64,000 nt of DNA, from positions 124,001 to 188,000 of the forward strand of contig BDIU01000177.1 of assembly GCA_002118135.1 (NCBI GenBank), written 5' to 3'. Below the pieces are notes generated by a model that saw nothing but the letters and a program-made list of their open reading frames with translations, did not search any database and was not told where the DNA came from. A program made the position numbers and the translations under genes. Source of the DNA: Trebouxia sp. TZW2008 (taxonomy: Eukaryota; Chlorophyta; Trebouxiophyceae; Trebouxiales; Trebouxiaceae). Shown here one piece after another: positions 38,301 to 47,743 of the stretch (the stretch's first letter is position 1; each line of letters starts with the position of its first letter).

Positions 38301-41300
38301 GTGTTTACAAGCACCAGGTACAAATCTTTCGCCAAACTTTACAATTTCTGCATTGCTGTTCCTTGACTGAGCAAGTTGATTTGCAGGGGTTGTCAGCCAG
38401 GAGAGCAGTACAATGACAATGTGTGCCGTGAGTGTCAAGAGCAGACATACAGCTTCCACCCAGGGGACAATGCAGGGCAGTGCCAGACCTGCCCTGATTA
38501 TGTCCACTGCCCTGGAGGGCCGATTTATGTTCCTGATGACTACTACTGGCACTCTGCCTTTGACTCAGACACTGCACAGAGGTGTCCAAACACCTTCGCT
38601 TGCAGGTTTGTGCTTTGCTTCCCATTGCTGAGCATGTGTTGCATGCCTGCAGTGCGCATTTCTGCTTCATTGTTTTGCATGAAGCTGGTTTCAGATGAAA
38701 ATGATGTTCAGAATTGCCCAGCATAGCACCTGTCTGGCAAGAGACACACAGTGATTGTCTGTGACATGCATAAATGCTGCGCAGCATTCAGATGCATGCT
38801 GCTGGTCTCAGGCGCTGAACCACCATCAGCATGGATACCTAAGCGCATTGTTTCGCTGTGGCTGTGGGACTTTTCTTCCCATAGCTTGCAATTTTTCTCT
38901 CAATGCAACGTCTGCTATTACAGCACTAGATGTCATTGTTTGCTTGCAGTCTGTCCGCTGACACAAACGGAGTGGTGGCGACCACCGCCAACACGGCACG
39001 CTCAGAGCTGCTGGAGGGCTGCCAAATGGCCTGGTACAACGGCACGACCAGCAGCAGCCCCGAGCTGAACCCCGACGGCAGCTTTGAAGACATTTGGTGT
39101 GTCACGCCCACTGGCAACACGACGTACCAGAACGCCCAGTGCAAGACCGGCTACAGCGGGCTGCTGTGCACCAACTGCGACGACGGCTGGGGCAACAGCC
39201 GGACCTTCCACTGCAACGCGTGCATGAGTTCGGTGCCAACCAACACGTTCCTGATTTTCATGGGGCATCTGCTATCCTTTTGCTACGTGGCGTGGTTGGT
39301 GAGGGGTTCCTTGGCCAGTGCAGCACAAGTGGGCATGGCTGAGGCCAGCCACTTTGAGCAATTCTCAGACATGATGAAGGTACGCTGTTGATGATTGTTG
39401 ACTATCTGCTGGCTCTGCCTGGTTGTGAGCATTGCCATATTGTTGATCAATCATTATGTGGCGTGGCTGGTGAGGGGCTCCCTGGCCAGTGCGGCACAAG
39501 TGTGCTTGGCTGAGGCCAGCCATTTTGAGCAATTTTCAAACATGATGAAGATGCGCTGTTGGTGATTGTTGTCCACCTGATGGCTCTACCTGGTTGTGAG
39601 CATTGTCAAACGCTTGATCCATCACTATGTGGCGTGGCTGGGGAGGGGTTCCTTCGCTAGCGCCGCACAAGTTGGCCTGGCTGAGGCCAGCCACTTTGAG
39701 CAAATTTCTGACATGACGAAGATACGCTGCCATCAAAGCCTTCATCTCCTCTGTCTGTCAGTGGTTCTACCTGTTTGTGAGCATTTCCAATATCTTGCTG
39801 CATCATCACGACTTGAGCATGTTGAGCAGTTCTCTGACATGATGAGATATGCTTGTGTCGGGACGTCAAATAGCTCTGTGTTTCGATAGCTCTGCCTGAC
39901 TGTGAGCATGCTCAGAGTCTTGCTGTGCCATCATGACTTGCAGCCGCCTCTTTGAACACTTCTCCGAAGTGATGAAGGTGCGCTGTTGACCATTCCCGCC
40001 ACCTGGGGATGTTCTTGTTGCGCTCCTAAGTCACACGCTTTGTGTGCAACATGCACTGTGTCACACCATGCAGCAGCCCTTAGTCAATTCAAAAGGGACC
40101 TGACTGATGGCAGAGACACTCACTGAAGTGGTCATCAACCATGTCCCGCTTTGACTGCAGCCATGCAGCGTCTTGCAGAGCACCTGCAGATTTGCAAACG
40201 AGAAATCAATGGAAAGAAACAAGGCACAAAGAACCAAGCTTTTCAGCAGTTGCAAGTGAACAAGAGAAATTTGCTGTCTTTTTTGCAGGTGTTGACCACC
40301 AACCTGCAGACCAACGGCATCATTGCTGGCCTGAACATCAACTGGCCCAACAGCTTGCGCTCCATCCAGAACGCATTCAACGTGGTACAGTCCAGTATGG
40401 TCAACACAGTCTCCATGGACTGCAGTCTGCAATACTGGGACTCTGAGATCATGAGCCAAGCACAGATTGAGGCTGTCATTGCCATGCTAGTGCCCATTGG
40501 CATGCTGGGCATTTTCTTCCTAATGTGGATTTGCAGGTTTGTTGCACTGTTGATCTCCAGTGTTTGTTGCTGCGATACCAAAATAATGCAGGAGTTCAGC
40601 CCTGCTTGAGGCTGTCATTGCCATGCTGTTTCCAGATGGCATGCTGGTCATCTTCTGCTTGATGTCAATTTGCAGGTTTGTTGCATTCCAGTCCGCGGTG
40701 ATGCGCATGTTTGTTCAAGTTGACATGCTAGTGAATATTTGTCTGAATTCAATCATCATTTGCCACCCGTGTTCTGGAGTCAGCTGCTGTGTTGCAACTT
40801 CAGCAGCATGTGCATGATGGTGCCCTTAGCAGACGAGGCATCTTCTGCCTGATGTGGGTTTGAATAGTGCCCCTTTGTGGAGGTTGCCTAAAAGCCCACA
40901 TCATCTGTCATGTGCAGGGCTGCAGCGTCTTCTGCTGTGCTGCCAAAGCTACATGAGCATGCTGGTCCGCTTTGGCATGTTCTGCATCTTGTACCTGATG
41001 TTTGTGGGCATGTGTGCTGCATGCCAGTCTGCAGTGCATTTTAATGTGCTGCCAAAGCTATATGAGCATGCTGGTCAGCTTTGGCATACTCTGTATCTTG
41101 TACCTGATATTTATCAGCGCGTGTGCTGCATGCCAGTCTGCAGTGTCTATTGCCGTGCTGCCAAAGTTACATGGGTATGATGCTCTGTATTTGCATGCTC
41201 TATATCATTTGTACCAGACATGCGCTAGTAGGTGTGTTGCAAGCCAGTCTACAGTGAGCCGGTGCTGTGCTGCCAAAGTGTTATGTGCATGTTGCTCAAG

Positions 41301-44300
41301 GGCACGCTGGGCATCTTGCGCCAAGAAATGACAAAGTCAGTGGTGCATTCTGCAGGTAGGCTCACCTGAGGAAGTATGGGCAGCTGACTGACATCACAGG
41401 CCGCCCCATCAGCAGGGCAAGCAGTGCTACTAGCGCTTAGACTCTAACCTCACATGGTGTTTTTCCCTGACTCTCTGAAAATTCTGCAGATGGGCTTACT
41501 TGAGGAAGTATGGGCAGCTGACTGACATCACAGGCCGCCCAATCAGCAGGGCAAGCAGTGCTAGTAGCGCTCAGACGTTCCAAGCTCGCCCATCAGACAT
41601 TCAGCGCAGCCTGACTCGCGACACAGAGCTATCCAGCTCAGGCAGTGAGTCTGACTCAGACGAGCAACTTGAGCTGGTTAATCCTGAGGCTGGCTTTGCA
41701 GCTGCTGCGCAGTCCAAGGCAAGGGTTGACAGAAGCAGTTTGCGAGGTAGTGAACTTACTCATGGTCTATTGCATGCAAAAGCCTTTAAGGCAGCTTCAT
41801 GCTCTGAAAGTCAAGCTTGGTTCCTACACAACGGCACAAACTTCATTGCCATGTCTGCCTTGGTAATGCATTGTAGGACAACTGAGCCACATGCACTGTT
41901 GCAAAAAACAATTTGCGTGTCCTCTGCTTGTGATGTCCAATTGACAGCGTCCTCATAGTCAAGTACTGAGGCATGCTGGGCGCAATGCGGGGTATAACAG
42001 TCTGAAGAAGAAGGCAGCGTCTGCCCATCAGGACTCTAGGAAATTCAAGAAGCCAGCCGGCTGGTTGCTATCAAGATGCAGAAAGAGGACAATGCTACAA
42101 GATGATCAGGGCAAAGGCTTCACCTATGCTGTTGTCGATTGTGTTGCGCATTATGCAGGGTCTGATAGCCTGAAGAAGAAGGCAACATTTGGCCATCAGG
42201 ACTCAAAGAAGGTCAAGAAGCGAGCCAGCTGGTCTCTGTCAAGGTCCAAAAAAAGAGCGGCAATGCAAGATGATCAGGATGAAGGGTTTATCCGTGCTGG
42301 TCAGTCAAGGTCTGAGGATGGCTCTCCTAGGACAACCCTGGATGATGCAGCAGAGCTTGATGAGACAGGTGCTGTTGGCAATGTGACTTGAACTCTGGAT
42401 AGCATAGCATTCACAGCAGAGAAGTTGACTTGTTGAGGTTGTAACGCCAAACATACAGTGGTGGTTTGGTGGAGCTTTACTTGCATAGTGTTGTCAGCGC
42501 AAGCTGCAAAGCTTCTTGAAAACCAAGATGCCACGGATGTTGCTATTGCATGCTCACAAAGCTCAAGGTATAACATGCTGCCGATCATGCTGCAGCATAT
42601 TCACATGCATCATGTAGCACAATACTGCCAGGCAAAGTGCATGGCAAACCTACCTCAGATAATCTTCCTGTGGGCCAACTCTAAGGCCGCACGTCTCAAG
42701 AACAGTCACTGCATGATCAAAAATCGTGTGTCTTTGCACCTTGTACTTAACGTTTAAGCTTTCTGCAGATCAGCAGCAGCCTGCGTATGTCCCTCCGTCA
42801 GTTGCAGCAACTGAAGCAGAGTTGTCAGATGGCAGGCGTCAGTCACCGCACTGGCAGGTGGTGCACATTGGTGCAGCGTCAGAACACCTGCAGTCTGAAG
42901 CCTCAGCTCGCAGTCTGGCTTCAGTAGACTCAAATTCACCGCTGCTGGTACAGCTCATGGAGAGCACGTCTTTGACCAGGGATGAGCTTGCTGAAGAGCT
43001 GGGAGACTCACTCACAGCAGCAGCCCTTGCTGCGCACACCAGTCAGGCAGCGAGCATGGAGCAGGCAAGCCAGCCCTATGATGAGGCAGAGCACAGCATG
43101 TCTGCCCCTCCAGTCTTGGCAGACATCCACACTAGCAGCAGCCATCCTCTGCAGCCTGAAGGGCCTGCTGCCAATGATCACCTGGCTTTGCAAAAGCAGG
43201 GCAGGCGGCCTGGCAGCACGCGCTTTGGGCTGTATGCCTCAGACCTAGGCAGTGGTAGCACGGTTGGCAGCACTAAGTCGAGGCTGGGTCAAAGCGCACT
43301 GAAAGGCAGCAACACCATGTCCACCTCGTCCAGTAAGAGCATCAAGCGGGTGATGCTAGCGGCGCCGCACGACGAGCTTGAGCCTGAGCAGGTCAGCTTA
43401 GAGGTTCAGGAAGCGGCCGTGAGCAGCGGCGAGGAGCAGGCCTGGCCGCACGGCAAAGAGCGGCTGCGCGGCGGTCGGCTCATGCCGAGTAAAAGCAGTC
43501 TCAAGTCGGCCGGCTCCAAGGGCAGGTCCCGGCTCAGCAGCGCTCGTTTCTCCTCTCTGCGCTTCAGTCTCGAGCCGCAGCACCACATCATCGCCGTCAC
43601 TCCTCAGGACAGCATGAGCTCTGATCACAGCACCTTGTCTGCTAGCTTCAAGAGCTTCAGAAGCATCCCAAGCCGCCTCAGCCAGTTTGGTTCACAGCAC
43701 TCGCTGCGATGGACACTGGCGATGGATCAGTCTGTGGAGTTCTGGTCATACTGTAAGAGGCGCTTCATCACCACAGCTGTGGTCTTGGCGTACTTCATGT
43801 ATCCTGACCTATCAGAGAACATTGCCAACATCTTCTCATGCTACCCAGTGCAGTTTGGGACATACGCTGATGGTTACACAGGCACGGTAAGCACCTCGTG
43901 TTCTGCTTAATTGCTGTCACAGGTTGGCAGTGTTTCAGTACAAGCAGAGCATTGATGAGTAACAGCTAGCCTGTAAAGCTTCTGCATTGCGAGCTAGTTG
44001 CTGGCAATATACACTATCCAGCATCCTTGCCCATGTTGCATCTCTACCTTGCCCACATTACAACAGTGTGCATGAGTCCACTCTGTGGTTTTCTGTGTCT
44101 ATGACAAACGTTGCAGTACAATCTGCTCTGTGTGTGCATTCAAACTGTGCGCCGATGTCTTGAAGGCAGACTTTCTGCACCTCATGTTCATTCTCAGTGT
44201 GTCATGCAGAAAACGGTGTACTACTGGACGCAAGACACTACAGAAGTGTGCTTTACGCACAATCACTTCTGGACAGCATTGCTGCTGGGAGTCCCAGGAG

Positions 44301-46267
44301 TGCTCATTGTCTGCCTAGGCATCCCAATCTGGTTTACTGGGGTGTTGTACAGAGGCCGCCATGACCTGAACAACCTGTCCTTGCAAAGGACGTATGGTTT
44401 CCTGTATCAGGGCTACAAGTAAGATTCTTGCCGCGCTGTTCTGCTTGCATCCACTTCCAACATTCACATTCCCACGGTATGGTTCCTTGTATCAGGGGTA
44501 CAATTGAAAGTGCCTTGAAGGAATCCTCTGATTCAGCCAACTTCCATGATTTTGTTCAGCATGCGCCAATCAGGCTGTGCAAATGGTCACATATGATTGT
44601 AGTTCATGGAGCAAAATCCCCGCATGTTTTTGGAACTCAGCAACTCATAGGGGCAATTGGCACAGGTGCCTACATGAGTTCAAGCTGTGTGTTGTGCATT
44701 CATGTGCACTGGTGTTGTGCACCTCTCAAAATCACTGACTGGTTTGAGCTTGTCACAACAGCCGTTTTGATGGTGGATCCCTGGTTTGAGCATCTGCGCA
44801 AGTTTGCAGCAATGCTGCTCATGCCACAAAGTACATAGATGACTTGAGTTGCAGCAGTCATTCAGCCTTTGGGCCTGCTCACTAGACAGACTATGCACAA
44901 GAAAGGCTTCCTAGAGAAATGGCTGGCTTGCATGCAGAAGTCTCACTCCTTTTTGAGATGAAGCTCAGCAGCCTTTTGCAGCTTGCAGCAAATTCACTCT
45001 TGCAGTGCTGCATTGTGCGGAGTTATGAGTCACAAAGGCTAGGGGAGATGAGCTGAACGGGGCTTCAGCGCTTTTGTTGTGCATCAGCAAAGGCTGACTG
45101 CAGTGCCCTGTGTAAAGCATGTCGCTGCACCCACATCTGCATTGTGTCTACAACCAGAAGTATTGCTGGTCGAAGAGCAGTTTGCTGCTGCGCAATCAGC
45201 TACAGGCGGCAATTCTACGCTGTTTTTGCTCACTTGAAGGTGCCTGATGGCGTAGCCTTTTGCTGTTTGTTTCCTGCAGGCAGCTGTACTGCTCTGCTTC
45301 CTTCATGATACCTGACAGCAACAACACATCCTTGCCTGCAGGCAGAAGTACTACTGGTGGGAGAGCAGTTTGCTGCTGCGCAATCTGTTGCTGGTGGCAG
45401 TGGTGTATCTTGGACCGGCTCTTGGAGTGTACATCCAGGCGCATATTGTGCTGCTCATCATGATTGTGTCCCTGACGCTGCATGCCTACACCCGCCCTTT
45501 CAAGGAGAAGGTCATTGATGATATGGAGTTTGCCTCCATAGGTAGGATGCTGAAGCGAATGAGCACAGAATAACCATCAGCTGCTGTTGCCGCTATTCAA
45601 GCTGCTGTTGGCTCTTACTCACTGGTTGGGTCAAGCATGCATGCTTGTATAAACAGCTCATATTCACACCACTGGATGCCAGTGTTTCTGTGAAAATGCA
45701 GGCAGCATCAAGCATGTCAAGCATCTGCTGAAAATGTGTGATTGCTAGCTTGAGTACGACCATGCTCAGGACACGCAGAGCGAACAAGCCAGGGCTTTCG
45801 CCAATCGCGGTGTCTAGCCTGCAGATACTGCTCAGCGCAGTCATTGCAATGCCATCAAACATCTCAACCTCAAGCCCTCTTCCATGATCGCAGGCAGCAT
45901 TACCTTGGTCATGTACCTCAGTCTGTATTTCTTGGATGTGGAACAAGGCTTGTCCGCAAGGACGCAGTGGGTTTTGGGGTTCATTCTACTAGCTCTCATA
46001 GCCGGCACTTGTCTTTGGTTCCTGCTGAATATCTTTCGCCGCAAGGAAGTGCTGGTAGCATTGCTGAAGTCCACCACTATCACAGCAACCCGTAAGTTTG
46101 TTCAGATCAAGACTCTGATGAAAAGTGACCGGCTTCGGTCTATAGTCACGAGGTCAACAGACAGGAGCAAGTCCAATGCGACACTGACATCTGAGCTTAC
46201 AATGTCTTCGCAAGCGACACTCAGCCCTGCTCCTACTATGCAGGATAATAATGCAGAAGATTGCTAA
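26306..46267 (+). CDS. Giant LRR / beta-helix / Cys-rich / multi-pass membrane protein
   Basis: Twenty-five exons sum to 8127 nt (2708 aa): 26306-27578, 28041-28754, 29028-29246, 29724-30368, 30833-31101, 31436-31531, 31775-31930, 32368-32466, 32767-32987, 33731-33844, 34609-34838, 35209-35294, 35714-36002, 36756-36977, 37601-37686, 37957-38099, 38387-38605, 38950-39379, 40289-40536, 41490-41746, 42159-42368, 42769-43886, 44210-44418, 45342-45541, 45894-46267. Exon 1 has a signal peptide (TLLVLVLLSISCPWLASA) and about ten LRRs with the algal SWG pattern (LTGDLPDSWG). Residues ~425-1620 are Asn/Gly/Ser repeats of Pmp or right-handed beta-helix type (VTISNSSFAGLSG, GGAVYMTGDN). A Cys-rich segment (CQPGEQYNDNVCREC) follows. 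About six or more membrane helices lie in exons 18, 19 and 22-25. A ~530-residue Ser/Lys-rich loop separates helices 2 and 3. It is probably a cell-surface receptor or channel-like protein; function inferred. The start of exon 23 is the least certain border. Confidence 0.88.
29320..29560 (+). repeat. Echoes of giant-gene exon 3 end
   Basis: The exon end GACGCACCCATCACTTCCTC ... ATCACAG/GTATCA (donor after 29246) recurs at about 29329-29379 with an intact CAG/GTATCA, and again, more decayed, at about 29500-29560. Confidence 0.75.
30585..30800 (+). repeat. Echoes of giant-gene exon 5 upstream of it
   Basis: Segments at about 30590-30650 (gcccagcagggcagggcacc) and 30688-30785 (aggaggtgaattgtacctg) are decayed copies of parts of exon 5, which begins at 30833. 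A matching echo of the end of exon 5 lies after it at about 31203-31290. Confidence 0.7.
32467..32538 (+). repeat. Perfect 24-bp x3 repeat carrying the exon 8 donor
   Basis: Three identical copies of a 24-bp unit starting gtgaggcattgcttg lie back to back from the first intron base after exon 8. The first copy provides the splice donor; the other two each offer another GTGAGG, but preceded by CATG. Use of a downstream donor would add 24 or 48 nt in frame, though the added unit contains an in-frame TAG. Confidence 0.92.
33005..33275 (+). repeat. Two echoes of giant-gene exon 9 end
   Basis: Copies at about 33035-33136 and 33180-33275 repeat the end of exon 9 (tgaacacagc.cagcag.g.ggctgcatg ... 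actggcaat.gcgcc). The first keeps the donor (GATAG/GTGAGG). The second has a TAG and no donor. Confidence 0.85.
33613..33730 (+). repeat. Echo of giant-gene exon 10 start
   Basis: A CTGCAG acceptor followed by ctgtgctgctggggatgtgg at about 33613 precedes the true exon 10 (33731) by 118 bp and copies its first ~45 bp. Confidence 0.8.
34191..34560 (+). repeat. Two long echoes of giant-gene exon 11
   Basis: Copies beginning near 34191 and 34397, each after a GGCAG acceptor, match about 165 bp of exon 11 (34609) including gg.tgtctggcagtc and cagccattca. Period is about 206-212 bp. The second has a stop (GTGTGACAG) where the exon reads GTGGACAG. A CATCAT microsatellite lies just upstream near 34131-34150. 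Confidence 0.87.
36100..36650 (+). repeat. Echoes of exon 13 end and exon 14 start in one intron
   Basis: Intron 13 (36003-36755) contains two copies of the end of exon 13 (about 36103-36165 and 36247-36305, gttgctgatttgat.gtcag) followed by two copies of the start of exon 14 (about 36414-36475 and 36562-36650, gctcctcaagca.ttc.aca). It is thus built from both sides, with donor-side copies first and acceptor-side copies last. Confidence 0.85.
37451..37593 (+). repeat. 36-bp x4 tandem repeat in intron 14
   Basis: Four nearly perfect units of 36 bp start at 37451, 37487, 37523 and 37559 (aattccagtgtcagctgctt...). The array ends just before the exon 15 acceptor (37600). Being a multiple of three, it is open in one frame (NSSVSCFIYKAK repeated), but no splice logic makes it coding. 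Confidence 0.9.
39455..39990 (+). repeat. Four echoes of giant-gene exon 18 end
   Basis: The end of exon 18 (gtggcgtggttggtgagggg ... gacatgatgaag/gtacgctg) recurs at about 39456-39550, 39629-39722, 39810-39846 and 39930-39978. In the first three copies the donor dinucleotide has changed GT to AT (gaag/atgcgc, gaag/atacgc, gag/atatgc). Only the fourth, most shortened copy keeps gaag/gtgcgc. Confidence 0.9.
40610..41450 (+). repeat. Echoes of exon 19 end and exon 20 start
   Basis: Intron 19 (40537-41489) holds a copy of the exon 19 end (about 40610-40680, ending TTTGCAG/GTTTGTTGC), further decayed copies near 40950-41290 (atgagcatgctggtc.gcttt), and a near-identical copy of the exon 20 start at about 41356-41440 that ends in a stop (AGCGCTTAG). 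Confidence 0.85.
41965..42125 (+). repeat. Echo of giant-gene exon 21
   Basis: The segment from about 41990 to 42120 (cagtctgaagaagaaggcag..., aagatgatcaggg.aa.gg) copies about 130 bp of exon 21 (42159-42368). It carries frameshifts relative to the exon. Confidence 0.8.
45160..45240 (+). repeat. Echo of giant-gene exon 24 start
   Basis: The stretch cagaagtattgctggtcgaa ... gcagtttgctgctgcgcaat at about 45165-45210 copies the start of exon 24 (45342) about 180 bp upstream, and diverges after the shared ~50 bp. Confidence 0.8.
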
Positions 46268-47743
46268 ACCAGCTGCTGAACAGTCCTTGATCAATGCAAA
46301 GGAATGCATGATGCACTGAGTTTTTCTGGAGTTTTGTTGTTGCCGTGACTGATTTTATCTATACTTGAGAGACAGCTTGTTTGCAAACGTTAGGCAGGAA
46401 GGGTATGGCAGTCATTATAGCTTGAAATTTGCTAGGTAGGCTATACTTTGCAGGCATTTTGTCCTTGACGGGCTTGCAGTTGTTTGCGTCACAGTAAAAG
46501 AGCAGGTTTGAAATTGAGACCACTCATTCATGCTGAACATTTGGTTCATTCTGAGACACAGATAGCTTGTGTCCAATAATGAGCAGGCCTCATGAATGTC
46601 ACTGCACCACGGCATACACTTGCTCTAGACAGTAATGCACTTTGACAAACTGTTTTAGCATACTTTGACAGACTGTTTTAGTGAACATGTGTCAAGACTC
46701 AAGCTTATGCAGAGCATCCAGAGCGACAAATGCAGTGACATCAGACCATCATCATAATCACCAAGCCCAGATCAGATCTGTTGCAGAAATTTTGCCTTAC
46801 TGTACATTATTGTGAGTGCCTTATCACGATCACGGCAAACAGCACATAGCAGCTTGTTTGTATGCTGCAAAGTCAGGGGTCTCTGAACGTTCAACACATC
46901 ATGACATTATATTCAATACCCTCAGCATGGCAAATCTGTTGCTGAGTTTGTCAAGAATCTCAGCCGTCAGGTCTTGTCATGAGCTCACATAGCCGGAACC
47001 CCTTGCCACCTTCTCTGGCAACCTGAAAAGAGGGAGGGGGCGGGGGGGAGGGAAGTCATGCCGCTATGTGTCATAACAGAAGCCTCTGCGAGTAGCAGCA
47101 GCCAGGAAGGCAACGCACTAAAATGCTTTGCCAAACATGATGTGCGCTTCGTCAATCCCTTTTTGGCATGTCAAAACCTACTTCAGCACGCCCAAGCGCC
47201 CTTCACACCCTTTGGACCAGAGATGCAACAGTTGAGCCCCAAGCTCAACAGCTGCCGCAAGCTGTCGCCAGCTTCTGATAGTCACGGACTACTTTTGTGA
47301 ACAGAGGCATTTGTCATAACATCCACCAGCCAGACTGTTCTATCTCAATATGTGAGCATTTGGCATTTGGCCAATGAACAGGCCTGAGCATGACCCAAAT
47401 ACCACAGCAAGTCCCCTTAACATCTACAATCACCCCTTTGAATTGGGGCACTCAGGGTTTGCTACAGCGCAGCCAGCCGCTGATTCCTTCTCATTAGAAA
47501 CACATCAGCAATGCCAACAGCTTTTGGTCCCCTGGTGTCACTGCACATGCACGTGCTGAAGCATGGCCACCTGCTGACTCATTATGACTGGGATTGCATG
47601 AGCCACGCCAAAACCCCCTGACCTCCTGCTGTCACTACGTGTCAAGCTGCTGAAGCATGGCCATACGCTGACTCCACCTGAGCGAATGTGCACTTGTCAC
47701 TTTTTGGAAACATGACCAATGATTGTCACTACACCAGCATCTG
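46268..47743. other. Convergent intergenic region with a terminal ~100-bp triplication
   Basis: No gene is recognised between the giant gene (plus) and the DNA glycosylase (minus). The right-hand end holds imperfect units near 47527, 47620 and 47717 (tgtcact...gctgaagcatggcca...gctgac.cc), the last overlapping the final codons of the glycosylase. The gene's 3' end has therefore been copied outward, like the intronic echoes. A G-rich run (gagggagggggcgggggggag) lies at about 47030-47053. Confidence 0.5.
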
